From NCBI GenBank assembly GCA_018296165.2, contig JACKQL020000104.1, positions 1 through 64,000 of the forward strand: a DNA stretch of 64,000 nucleotides, read 5' to 3'. This stretch comes from Termitomyces sp. T153. Taxonomy: Eukaryota > Basidiomycota > Agaricomycetes > Agaricales > Lyophyllaceae. How positions within the stretch are numbered: the first letter of the stretch is position 1; each line of letters starts with the position of its first letter. Positions 1-10,059 of this stretch are shown in pieces. The notes beneath the pieces are model-generated. The model had not been told where the DNA came from. It worked only from the letters and a program-made list of their open reading frames with translations, and searched no databases. The translations under genes and the position numbers were made by a program.

Positions 1-1601
1 TCTCTAGTTCTATCTGTAGCTTCAGGGAGTCAATAGAAAGAGTGGAAGCAACAGCATAGTGACAGGAGAGACTGTGTTCCCATGTAGGAATTCAGAGGCA
101 TGGGCTAGGAGGTGTGTTTTTAGCAGAGACTTTAGCTAGAGGGGGAGTTTGTATGTCTGGAGAGGGGCTTATTGTTTTGGGCATAGTATCAACAATGGCA
201 ACAGATATATTTGATTCTATGGACAGAGTGGTCAAACAATCAGCACTAGGCAACAGGGGCATACAGGTCATCCATTGCTCTTTTAAAAATCCTCAAACTC
301 TGTAGGAATCTCCTCCAACACATTGGCTACTTCATCAGACTGGATAGCTATAGGTGCATCCAGAGAGGGGACTCCTGTTGCATCCTAGGCTACAAGGAGT
401 TGGATGAGCAGCTCTTCTTGCTCTGATGCCAACAGGTAGAGAACTTCTAGTCCTTGAATGCAGTAGTGGGCAAAGTGACCAAATGCAATAGTGGGCAAAG
501 TGACCAGCCTTTCTACAGTGTCAATATAGCAGGGGAGTAGAGGACTGCTGTCTGGAGGCATTGACATCCATTGGGACTCCTTGGGGCAGGGAGTGCAAGG
601 GAGAAACATGGAATAGAAGGAGAAAAGTTGCACCTGCTTGTGAGGCTGCTAGGGCAGGCAGGGAAGGGGGAGTTTGGGAGGTAAACCCACCATAAAAGAA
701 AGAAAATGTTGAGGGTTGCATCTACCACAGCTCAAATTGCAGTTCCATCAACTGCCACTGCTCATATGCCACCTTGTACCAGGGATTGACCTGCTCATCA
801 TCTGGGCACACTTCTGCCATACTGTCTATGCAATCTATAAGAAAGGGGTGGAGTCCATCATAGAAGGTTAGGCAAAGTTGTAGACCATCCAGATATCCTG
901 CCTATTTGACTAAGGCATAAAAAGAGTTGATGTACTCATCAAGTGACCACTTTCTTTGACCATACTGGGTTCAGAGCTGCAGTTTTGGAGAAGTCAAGGG
1001 GGAAGAACTCAGCTTGGAACTCCTTCTCAAACTCCATTCAGCCAGAGAAACTCTCAACTCCTCCTAGGCATCAAAAGATCTGCAGCACATAAGTTGAGGC
1101 TCAGCTGGCCTTCATGTAGGAGAGAACCCAGGCAATTTTCAAGGTATCCAAAGTGAAGGCTTCACTGCTCAGCTGGATATAGGTGATACAGGACTGGAGG
1201 AAGTGTTCTCCAGCCTTACGATCTCTGTCATAGACATCAGGGAGTGCAGGATAAGGGAGCTTGGAATGGTGAGCTGAAAGGCTTAAGCCAGATGCAGATG
1301 CAAACTGTTCTGCAGCAGCTGGAGCCAAAAAGCCTGAGCTAGGTGCAGACACAAACTGTTCTGCATCTGCTGGGGGCATAGGAGGTGTGGTAGGAGCAAG
1401 GAAAAGACATTCCAAAAGAGCTTGGAAAGAAAGGGATACTGCTTCAGTAGTTTGATGGAGTCCAATGAGTTCAGCCATGTGGGAAGTAAGGAAGGCTTGA
1501 GTAAGTTGAACCTGTGTCTCCAGGGACAGCAAACAACTCCAGGCATTGTCCTGGAGGCTTGAAGTGTCAGGTGGAGGTGCTGGAGGGGTTGGCTGAGTCA
1601 T
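1..1601 (-). pseudogene. gag of Ty3/gypsy element A, decayed
   Basis: Capsid-type gag polyprotein of an LTR retrotransposon read leftwards; the element continues beyond the left edge. The best-preserved part is an open frame at 1101-1601 starting MTQPTPPAPPPD. It has a leucine/glutamine-rich N-terminus and a core with KLPYPALPDVYDRDRKAGEH, followed by FLQSCITYIQL and DTLKIAWVLSYMKAS, which is the usual layout of gypsy gag. The same segments occur in element B (18300-18735). Downstream frames are broken. A zinc-knuckle region near 430-520 has suffered a short duplication (the phrase gtgggcaaagtgacca occurs twice). The sequence at 1-250 matches the gag-protease junction of element B (17160-17400). 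No functional product is expected. Confidence 0.8.
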
Positions 1602-1718
1602 AGGAGGAGCACAGGGGGCACTAAGACACTGGTGGAGAAGAGACCTTTTGAGAAACCAAGTAGAAGCTCAGGTAATCAAAAAGGGGGCTCCCAGACCAAA
1701 TCTAGAGACTTGTTCTAC

Positions 1719-2174
1719 TATAAGGGCAACCACTGGAGACTGTGGCTCAATCACACAACTGGCAGAAGGAGATCCAAAGTCTATTCAGTATTTATAAGAA
1801 GTTCTAGAGTCTTAGCTACTCACCTGGCAAAGGGAAATTGAAAGAGAACAAGTCTGAGAATCCTCAATGCCAGTGTTCAGAAAATTTACTGGAAGTCACA
1901 TGACCAAGTCACATGCATAACAGATCAACAGATCACATGACCAATCAACCAGTTGGCCAGTCACATGACCCAAGCATGTACATCACAAGGACAACACCTG
2001 TCCAAATTATTGACAGAGAACTAGTGGAGCCTGAGGACTAAAACTGGGACCAATAAATAGGAAAAAGGAAGGAGAATGAAGGGAAACTATAGTAAAGGAG
2101 ATCTGATAAGAACTGGAGAAGGGGAAGGGGAAACAAGTGGGACATCCTCTGACAAATTGGGATGTCCCCTAACA
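1719..2174 (-). repeat. 5' LTR of gypsy element A
   Basis: The sequence just right of gag A runs through the junction tgttctac|tataagggcaacc, equivalent to tgttctac|tgtaagggcaacc at 18850 in element B; the terminal TG has mutated to TA. It ends gtcccctaaca, matching the ends of the B and H LTRs (cctgaca). In element orientation it lies directly upstream of gag, so it is the 5' LTR. It contains a block (cctgtccaaattattgacag and following) shared with the B 3' LTR near 4850 but missing from the B 5' LTR. Confidence 0.75.
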
Positions 2175-2263
2175 TCCAGTCTGCTAACTTGCATCAGTAG
2201 GATCAGAGTGGGAGAAAACAGAGAGACCTATGCATTATACCTCACCACCCTGAGGCCACCTTA

Positions 2264-2640
2264 GTAGCCAGCCACTCCTCTTGTCTCCTCTCAGCCTTTG
2301 CAACTGCCTGGGTCATCCCAGCCTTAAGAGCTCTGCACTGTTTCTCTGCCTCCTGCTCTGCCCATGCCTCCAGCTGCTCCATGCACCTCCATAGCCCCTG
2401 GATCTCCACCAAATGCTTGGCAACCACCTGTGTAGTAACTTCTTGCTCCCACTATGCTGTGTCCCTATTTCTCTGCACTGTGTCCCTATTTCTCTGCACT
2501 GTGTTCCTATTCCTCTACACTGTGTCTCAATCCCTCTGCATTGCATCTCACTTCTCTCCAACCCTCCAGACAACCTCCTCACAGGTCACCAGCAACCTCT
2601 GCAACCCTTCACCTGACAACATAGAAGGGTCTTCCTGCCT
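2264..2640 (-). pseudogene. fragment of the antisense zinc-cluster/coiled-coil gene (copy X)
   Basis: On the minus strand the translation contains LQRLLVTCEEVVWRVGEK and later RRQEEWLATKVASGW. These match LEWLLAICGEEVWRIGED and RRWEEWLANEVASGW in the antisense gene of element E (about 40630-40970). The region between them is a run of heptad-like repeats. The Cys cluster and upstream exons are not present. It sits directly 5' of a plus-strand C-type LTR (2663), which is exactly its position relative to the LTR in element E. It is a third copy of the antisense gene, left from the 3' end of an otherwise lost element. Several in-frame stops; not functional. Confidence 0.6.
2457..2561. repeat. 21-bp tandem repeat, about five units
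   Basis: Units of ctgtgtccctatttctctgc and variants follow each other without gaps, with divergence increasing to the right. The 21-bp period keeps frame and encodes a 7-residue repeat (R-N-R-D-T-V-Q type) on the minus strand within the antisense-gene fragment, consistent with expansion of a helical heptad. Confidence 0.75.
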
Positions 2641-2662
2641 TGAGGGTCTCAACACTGAAGGA

Positions 2663-3566
2663 TGCCACAATCCACTCCCAGACCTCTGTACCCCTCCCCC
2701 TCCAACCCTGCCTCTCTGGAGTACCCACCCATGCCCCCTTGACCTACTCCAACCTTTGCCCACTCATGGTGCCCACTCTGGCTAACTCTGACACTTCTCC
2801 AGCAAACTCCAACAACTCCCTGGCAAACCCCAACACATTTCCTGCAGGCCCCATCATTTCCCCTTCTCCTTCCAAGCCCCTGGGCCCCTCTAACATCTCT
2901 TCTGATCCAGGCACATGTTACTGATTTGCTCCCACAACCCCTATGACCACTCTGGAACTCTGCAACAACCATGGGGCAGACTGCATTCCTATCAGTTCCC
3001 ATTAGAATATCACTGCAGCCCACCATCTGATCAGAACCAACACCCATCAACCCCATGCAGCTCTGACAAGCCCTGCCATCACACTCTCAGTCTCTGGAGG
3101 AGGTCCAGTAGTTAGTATATAAGTCATAGAGTAGCCTCCATTACTTTAGTCTTGATATTGCATTACCTGAAGTTACTTGTTTCTTGTTACATTTCATCTC
3201 TGTTTCTGTCTTTAGTCTCATGTCTTGTCAATCTATCTCTTTCTCATCTCTGTCTTGTCTTGACTCCATCTTGTCTTGCCTATCTCTGTTTCCTTTATTG
3301 TTCCTAAGTTCCTTTCAATTCTAATGCTATTACAAACTCTGCACCTATATTTATGACCCTCAAGTAGTCATAACTAACCCCAGACCTCACCCTATACTTG
3401 GCCTTGGAACCCATCAACATCAATTGATTCTCCATCAAACTCTGGCCCCAATCCCATCACTTGTGTAGCCTCTGCTTGCCCCACAGTCTGTATATTTGCC
3501 CCCACACTTGTGCCTGAGCCTTCTCCAAGCCTGACCCTTATTTTTCCTGGTCTTAGACTTCCTCAG
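2663..3566 (+). repeat. C-type LTR (copy X), plus orientation, 3' end truncated
   Basis: It begins tgccacaatccactccc after a damaged polypurine tract (ctgaag), parallel to gctgaaggggggg then tgtcatgatccactccc at 56380-56415. It shares the LTR landmarks of element C: a pyrimidine-rich first half, the promoter phrase gtagttagtatataagtcat (TATA at about 3116-3122), and the run of tcttgtc/tctgttt motifs seen at 37190-37320. Similarity to the C LTR stops near 3566, so the last part is lost. Confidence 0.65.
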
Positions 3567-4003
3567 ACCACTCTGGTGTGCCTTGGGCCCTAACTGGGTA
3601 GCAACAGATGGCTCTAGTACAACCCTTGGGGATCTTCACACCCACATTGGAGTTGAATGTGCTCCAGTCCTCTTGCAACTACCCCTCTGTGCCTTGGCCT
3701 TCATTGGAAGGCAACAGGTGGCTCTAGTACACTCTTGAGAATGATTCCACACCCCCACTGGTTATTGACCCATACATATTGGCAACTCTTTTTGGACACC
3801 CTCATGGCTTTCTCTTTCTGCTCCCTCCCCACCCTCAACACTTTATCCTCCTACCACTCCTCTGAACACCTTCTGGATTAGTTCCTTTGAATCTCTACTC
3901 CCTTGCACCTCCCACTCTGAAACTTTCCTTTGGAGGCCACAGAGCAGCATTCTATGATCACTTTTCAGGCATTTTGAGGGCTCAATGCTTAAGGAGGGAG
4001 TAT
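3567..4003. other. retroelement debris with a 111-bp tandem duplication
   Basis: A segment around ccttgg...gcaac..atggctctagtac occurs at about 3581 and again at about 3692, period 111 bp. The right end has aaggagggagtat just before the G-type LTR start at 4004, which looks like a polypurine tract, so part of this is probably the 3' end of the element that owned that LTR. No coding domain is recognisable. Confidence 0.45.
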
Positions 4004-4560
4004 TGTCAAGACCCATACCATTTCCCCCTTCCCTTCACCATTATTCAACCTCAGATTCTAAAGAGTCCCTCTCTGGATCTCAGTCACACCTGCAGATCTC
4101 AGCTGCAGTCCTGCTTCAGCCACATTCAGATTTTACTCACCTCTAGGACCCCTTTTCCTGTTCCAAATCATTTCCATAGGCCCAAATCTACTTTACACAG
4201 GTTTCAGATCACTTCTACCTGTCCCAGATTACTTCCACCTGTCTCAGATCACTTCCAGAATTGCTTCCTCTATTCCAGATCACTTCCTCATGACTTGTAT
4301 CACTTCCTGCTATGACTTAAATCACTTCTACCTGACTCAAAGTACTTCCACCTGACTTAGATCACTTCCACTTGACTTAGATCACTTCCAGCTTCCCCTT
4401 TTAGTAGTGTCCTACAGCTATATAAGGTCTCCTAGTTTGTAGCTACACTTGAGTCTTGAGATTATCTATTGTGTTTGCTTTTTACTTGTGTTCATCCTCC
4501 TGTCTCTTTCTCTTCAATCTATCAGATTTCAGGCTTATTTTTCCCAGTTCTCTTATTTCT
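4004..4560 (+). repeat. G-type LTR, plus orientation
   Basis: It starts tgtcaagacccataccattt. A second copy with nearly the same first 330 bp lies at 35638. The middle (about 4190-4390) is a chain of degenerate units of about 20 bp of the type gacttagatcacttccacct. A TATA-like ctatataagg lies at about 4420, followed by a pyrimidine-rich stretch as expected for R/U5. The right boundary is blurred by the B 3' LTR. Confidence 0.6.
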
Positions 4561-4599
4561 CAACCCAACCACATACTTTATGGCTATCAAGTCTGCCAA

Positions 4600-4992
4600 G
4601 GTGGTTCTTTTGTTCTGTAGGAGCTCTCCAAGGATCAAGGTATCCTGACAATGCTGACCCAACAACAGAAATCCATTGTAGATGGCCTTAATCTTTGTAC
4701 TCATAGCACATGACCCCATGCAAATATACCAAAGGATAGCCCTTGGTTGGGAGTATCTGTAACTCAAAGATGGGACATCTGCAATGAGAAGCAGGCTTGG
4801 AATATAGGAAAAAATTTAGGGGTCTGGTAAGAGGCAGTGTGAAAAGGGCAGCACTTGTCTGAATTATGGACAGAGAACTGGTGCAGCCTGAGGGCTAAAA
4901 CTGGGACCAGCAGATAGGGAAAGCAAAGGATAATGAAGGAAAACCATAAGGAGGGAGAAGGGGATGGAGGGAGAAAGAGACATCCCCTGACA
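4600..4992 (-). repeat. 3' LTR of element B
   Basis: It ends catcccctgaca and is followed on the right by tcacccctactctagcatg, the complement of a polypurine tract that also abuts the H LTR at 57040. Blocks such as aatccattgtagatggcctt match the B 5' LTR near 19110-19130, although divergence is high. It has about 140 bp before its right end that the 5' LTR lacks but LTR A has. Confidence 0.6.
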
Positions 4993-5039
4993 TCACCCCT
5001 ACTCTAGCATGTGGTGTCTTGATGTACTGAGTAGAAAAA

Positions 5040-5245
5040 GTTGCAGATTGCCTAGTGCCTTGAATTGATTTTGGTGCACTAGGGTGCCTGTGGTAGAAGT
5101 CCCAAATCATGATTGGTGCACATACATTGGCCTGTGGTTCCCAAGAGATGTCCTCAATGCCATATCCTTTTCATTCCACCTTAAACTTTCCCAGAATATC
5201 CTGCTATCCAAAATTTCCTCTACCTCATACTCTTCCTCCTCATTA
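5040..5245 (-). pseudogene. chromodomain at the C-terminus of element B integrase
   Basis: The minus-strand translation gives EEEYEVEEILDSR, then after a frame slip KFKVEWKGYGIEDISWEP, then IMIWDFYHRHP. These are the chromodomain hallmarks (Y-EVE-ILD, W-KGY--ED-SWEP, terminal helix). The domain places element B in the chromovirus branch of Ty3/gypsy; chromodomains are thought to steer integration to methylated-histone chromatin. It lies about 45 bp from the 3' LTR, so this family has essentially no extra 3' sequence. Confidence 0.7.
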
Positions 5246-5289
5246 ACTAGGACTAGTGGTGGGGGTGACTTAGGGTGGTTATGTGCTCA

Positions 5290-6170
5290 TTGTACAACTT
5301 AACACAAAGTTCAGGGCTTACTATCCCTTGTACACACAATAGATTGCATGGTAATAGGTTTTTAAAGTGTTGTTGAATAGATTGGGTTCTAAGTTTTTAT
5401 AATGGCCAAAGGCTCTTAACAATAAGAACCACTGTGTAAAACACTAATGATTCTGAAGTAACAAATGAGGCTTAAGGAATCCACACACTGGGGACCTAGA
5501 GCCTATCACACCAAAACTTAAGCTTTCAATCCTTCTTCCCAATTCTATTTATATTCCTCCTTTCACACATGGACCACTGTCATCATCCATGATGCTGGTC
5601 ATGTGTATTTTCCCATTTGTTGGGACTCTTTTCCATGGCATTTCTCTGTAGTTCCTGGTCTCCAGACATTCCTCCATGCTTCCCTGGTGGCCAGCAATCC
5701 TTCTCCTCATTATTCATCAAGTTCCCCCTCCTTAACAATGTATTTTTCCCATGTTTAGCCCTCTTTCTCTTATTCCTGGCATTCTTCTGTGATTGGAATA
5801 TTTGGCAATCTTAGCAATCTTGGTCTTCTTGTATTTTAGCCATATCTTTGTCAGCTTTGTATCTCCAGCTCTGCTTGGCTCTGTAATGACATCACAATCT
5901 TTGTTCTGTGCTGTTCCTTAGTTGTTCTCCACCATGCTTGATGCTGGGCTCCTTTCTTCACCACTCTGCACCTTGACCATGTGCTCTTCCAGCTTCCCTG
6001 CCTTTTCTTTTAGCTTAGTAAGCTTTCTGTTCCCTTTTCAAACAGATTCTGGGCTTTCTGACCACACTTTCTGTAGTTTTCATGTATTTGGTGTATTTAA
6101 CTTTAATACACCTTTTTGCTCATCATATCAGTGGTAGCCTGGGATCAGATCTTCTAGAGCTGGGCACAGC
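5290..6170. other. foreign insert between integrase and chromodomain of element B
   Basis: Element H continues from its 3' LTR into recognisable integrase within about 100 bp, whereas B has some 900 bp of unrelated pyrimidine-rich sequence here. Its right end (aatacacctttttgctcatc then atatcagtggtagcctggg) resembles the end of a copia-type LTR followed by a primer-binding-like stretch. Ends and target duplication are not resolved. No coding domain seen. Confidence 0.35.
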
Positions 6171-6179
6171 TTAACAACA

Positions 6180-7968
6180 TTGAAGAGTCAATGCAGTTGG
6201 CATAGGCCTGCTGGGAGTTTAAGCTGGTATGCTAAATGCCCTACCTACTTCTCCATCATGAAGGGGCCAAAGGGACAATGTGACAGCTTCTGCAATGGCC
6301 TTGTTGTCTTTATGTCTGAGCTATCCAGGTACACACAGTCTTCTAGCTTGTATACAGGGCCTGGTGCCCACTGGCAATTGTAGTACCATGCCATGTCATC
6401 CTTGACCTTCACCAATGCTGCCTTTGCCTCCTCCTGCACCCTCTTCATCCTGTCCACAAACTTCTTGACTGAGTTGTTTTCTGAGGGATGTTGCCAGGGT
6501 TCAAATCCCATGTGGGGAGTGCCTGCTGATGTCCAGGAAGAATGGAGTCATCTGCATGGAAGAGTGAACATGGTTGCTGTACTGGAACTCAGCATCAGGC
6601 AGAAGTTTGTCCCAATCATCCTGCCTCTCATTACAAGACAGGCAGAGATACACACATCTTTCCATCTGCCCATCTGACTGAGCATGATAGGCCATGCAGT
6701 GGGTGATACACCTCCTGAGTTAGCTCTGCCACCAACTGGGAGCCTCAGACCAAGACATATCCATCAGACATACCATGGACCTTCCAAACATTCTTTCAAT
6801 ACAGGCTAGCCACTCCCAGGGCAGAGCATGTGGTGTGTATAGGGATAAGCTGGACTTGTTTTCCATAGAGGTCCACCACTACCATTACAGCACTTTACCC
6901 ATGAGCATCAAGGAGTTTGACAATGAAATTCACCAACACAATACTCCAGCAAGCAGCTGGAATAGGAAGAGGGTGGAGCTGACCCATGGGTGACTGGCAG
7001 CAAGGCTTGGTGCAGAGACAGAGATCATATGTGCTGGTGTAGGTGCCTACATATTGGGACATCTGCAGCCACTAATACTTCCAGGACACCAGCTCCAGCA
7101 TCTTCCACCTTCCAGGATGTCTAGCTACATGAGAGTTATGGTGTTTCTTTACAATGCATTAGCAGACTTCGAGAAATGTTAGGCATGTAGATGCATCCTC
7201 AGAAGGTCAGAAGCCCATCCTGAAGACCCCACTCATCCATATGCACAGACTTAACTCCACTTGCCCATTGGGCTCAAAGGGTCTATGCCACCTGGGCAAC
7301 TGCATCCTCTTGTGCACTCTCTCAATTTCCCCTCCAAATGTCCTTGAACATGTTCACCTCATCCTCTTGGACAACAATCCCTTCTAGAACATGAATAGCA
7401 TAGAGCTTGAGCTTGAGGAGGATGATGTTGTCATTATCCTCTGCTCCAGTGCCATAGTCAGCCTGCCTAGACAATGCATCTGGCTTGCCCATGCTCTGTC
7501 CAGGTTTGCGATGCAGTGAGAAGTCAAAGTTGGCAAGATACAGGGACCACCAAGCCTAATGTTGATTCAGCTTCTCAGCCATACAGAAGTACTCAAGGTT
7601 TTTGTAGTCTGTCCAAACTTCAAACTTATGCCATGCAACCTCAAAGCAATGCTGCCATTTGTCAAAGGACCAAATAATGGCAAGCCTCTCCTTGTCATGG
7701 ATCTCATATATCCATTCTACTGCATCAAGGCTTTTGGAGTACAATGCTACCAGATCCCACTTTCCATCCTCCTTTGACTGCTAGAAAAGGACTGCTTCCA
7801 TGGCAAAGTCAGAGCTATCAGCTTCAACATGGAAGGGAGAGTCATCATCTGGAAATAGGAGGATGAGTTTTGAGGTAACAGCTTGCTTGAGGGTGCTAAA
7901 GGCAGCTTGTTGCAAGGACTCCCACTGCCATGCTGTGTTCTTGATAGTGAGGTCAAAGAGAGGATGTG
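6180..7968 (-). pseudogene. element B pol, 3' part: RNase H and integrase
   Basis: The minus-strand frames give, from right to left: the end of reverse transcriptase next to the copia insertion; an RNase H segment MYSKSLDAVEWIYEIHDKER with VWTDYKNLEYF (7556-7744), containing the YEIHDKE-LAI phrase of Ty3/gypsy RNase H; integrase pieces MAYHAQSDGQMERC (6501-6695), the YHPQTDGQ-E-like motif; and an integrase C-terminal segment with WYYNCQWAPGP and GPFMMEK (6245-6511). The same blocks occur in element H (57130-58760). Multiple frameshifts and stops; non-functional. Confidence 0.75.
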
Positions 7969-7973
7969 CATGG

Positions 7974-8256
7974 TGTTGAGAATAACAGTTGAGTACTTCC
8001 TAATTTGGTTATCATATGTTTTCTGTTTATTGTTACATGTCACACCTCAGTGTTTCCTAACCACTGAGGTGTAGGTCAATTCTTTATATCACACTTAGTA
8101 TATTACTGATTACCTGTAGTCCCTCTATTCACTACAGGTAGAAATATCTAATAAATTACAGTGTTTCCTAACCACTGAGGTTCCCTCTATTCACTACAGG
8201 TTCCCTCTATTCACTACAGTCATCTGAGACCCCCCCAAACTGGTCCTACCTCAACA
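7974..8256 (+). repeat. 5' LTR of copia K
   Basis: It begins TGTTGAGAATAACAG and ends CTACCTCAACA. Near-identical blocks (cttcctaatttggttatcat; tttatatcacacttagtat; ccctctattcactaca) are shared with the 3' LTR. It contains a short internal repetition of the phrase ccctctattcactacag. Confidence 0.92.
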
Positions 8257-8286
8257 GGCTATGGGCCTTGACATTACCTACAATAT

Positions 8287-9110
8287 TTGTCAACAAAGTT
8301 GACAGTTCCAAAGTCTGCAGCTAATGGATCAAACTGGCCTATATACCAGGAACATGTTACCAATGCCATAACATCAAATAAACTTTGGAGACACCTCATG
8401 GGTACCACAAATAAACCAGTTGCACTCATCAAGCATGAGAGATTCTTCTATCATGATAATAGGTCCTTGGCTCTATTGACTGATGATCAAATTGACAAGA
8501 TTGAGGATGCAATGGAAGAGTGGTTGCAAAAAGAGGCACAGGTTGATGAGATCATCTACAGCATGGTGAATCAGTCTACCTTTCACCAAGTCAAGGGTGA
8601 ACCCACCACTGCTGCTATCTGGAAGAAGCTCACATTAATCCATGGCAGCAAAGGAGCTGTGTACAAGACTGACCTTCTTGCTTAACTGCAGAACACCCAC
8701 TTTGTCAAAAATAGTGAAATTGACATGTGTATATACCTCACTAATATGGTCATGATTAAAGAACATCTTGCTGAAATTGGTTGTCCTTTGTCTTATGCAT
8801 TGTTTGCCAGCTACATCCTCATATCACTGTCCCTTGCCCCTACATATAAATCTCTGTTCACTCCCCTTACTACATCCATATGCATCTCTGGTAAATCAGT
8901 CTCAAGTGAGGATCTCATCAGGCACCTCAACAAGGAAGCAAATAGCACCACTATCAAATCATACATCAATTGCCAACACAAAGCAATGATTGTGGTGATA
9001 CAATGTTGTCACACCATTGGGAACATAATAAACACCAGAAGTCAAAACAAACATTTATTAAGGCTGAAAACTGTAAGCCTCCTGGTAAAACAAGTCCCAG
9101 CAACATTATC
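8287..9110 (+). pseudogene. gag of copia K, N-terminal part
   Basis: An open frame from MSTKLTVPKSAANGSNWPIY (8287-8685) carries the layout of copia-type gag (UBN2-like): a WPIYQEHV segment, a long helical region with LTDDQIDKIEDAMEEWLQKE, and TTAAIWKKLTLIHGSKGA. After a stop the frame continues with LTNMVMIKEHLAEIGCPLSY and HLNKEANSTT, typical of the capsid C-terminal domain. It starts 30 bp after the 5' LTR, allowing a primer binding site between. A second, minus-strand copy of this gag lies at 20947-21470. Confidence 0.8.
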
Positions 9111-10050
9111 CCTTTAAATACACCAGAAGAAAGACAGAACAGGATAGGACAAGGACTATACTAGACTATACACTCAATAATAGTCCGATCACTGTGATGG
9201 GAGGGGAAGCATGGGACTGGCAAAAGCACCTGAGTGGCATCAATTCTGGCAAGATCTAGATCTGATCTAAGAATAACCAGATTGGAATGTTGACTGAAAG
9301 GAGGTAAAGGGGGAATGAATGAGAAAGAATGGAATGAAGGGAAGGGAAAGGAAGATGAATGAATGAATGAATGAGAAAGAATGGAATGAAGGGAAGGGAA
9401 AGGAAGATGAATGGAAGAATATGAAATGAATGGAATGAAGGGAAGGGAAAGGAAGATGAAGGGAAGAACCTGAATGGAAAAGAACCTGAAAGGGGAAGAA
9501 TATGAAAGGAATAAAGGAAGATGAATAGAATGAATGGGAGGGGACAGATGAATGGAAGAACCTGAATGGGAAAGGACCTGAATGGAGAAGAATATGAAAG
9601 GAATAAAGGAAGATGAATGGAATGAATGGGAGGGGACAGATGAATGGAAGAACCTGAATGGGAAAGGACCTAAATGGGGAAGAATATGAATGGAAGAAAT
9701 ACAAAGGAGGGAGAGATAAATGGGGCAAATGGAAGCTAAGAATGCAAAGGAGGAATGATGGAACCAGGAACTGGCCTGTGGCACTGAAACAGGCATGCCA
9801 AAAGGGGGAATTAGAATAACAGTTATGAATAAGGGGCTGGAAAGTATGGAACCAAAAGTCACATGTAGGGGGTGGTCTGTGCACTGTAGAAAGAGGTATA
9901 AATAGCCCAAGTAGAGTAGCAAATGGACAGGCAATTAATAGGCAAAGGCTCAGTGGTTCCCAGGGAGTGAATCACTTAGGCTGGAGTTTGTTGAGACCCC
10001 TCTGCATTCAGAATAGAAATATTTTGGAAGTAAACCCCTTCAACTTCAAG
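9111..10050. other. non-coding stretch inside copia K, mostly purine-rich tandem repeat
   Basis: This interrupts the gag region; recognisable copia sequence resumes with a zinc-knuckle-like segment near 10230. Most of it is the minisatellite listed separately. The flanks (9111-9300, 9720-10050) contain no recognised domain. A long minus-strand open frame here is a by-product of the repeat composition. Confidence 0.5.
9300..9720. repeat. A/G-rich compound minisatellite (about 50-bp and 92-bp units)
   Basis: The left part repeats a block gagaaagaatggaatgaagg at 9321 and 9373, with a partial third copy near 9430 (spacing 52 and about 49 bp). The right part repeats a 92-bp block containing gatgaatggaagaacctgaa at 9455, 9547 and about 9639. 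All units are built from gaatg, ggaa and gaagg words, so the plus strand is almost pyrimidine-free. Confidence 0.85.
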
Positions 10051-10059
10051 CATTTATCA

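Noticed and set aside
2457..2561. CRISPR-like array
   Set aside because: Units are contiguous 21-bp repeats without spacers, inside a eukaryotic retroelement.
9161..9934. 257-residue minus-strand open frame
   Set aside because: It lies wholly within the purine-rich minisatellite; the protein is Phe/Ser/His/Pro low complexity and all three minus frames stay open because stop codons cannot form in such repeats.
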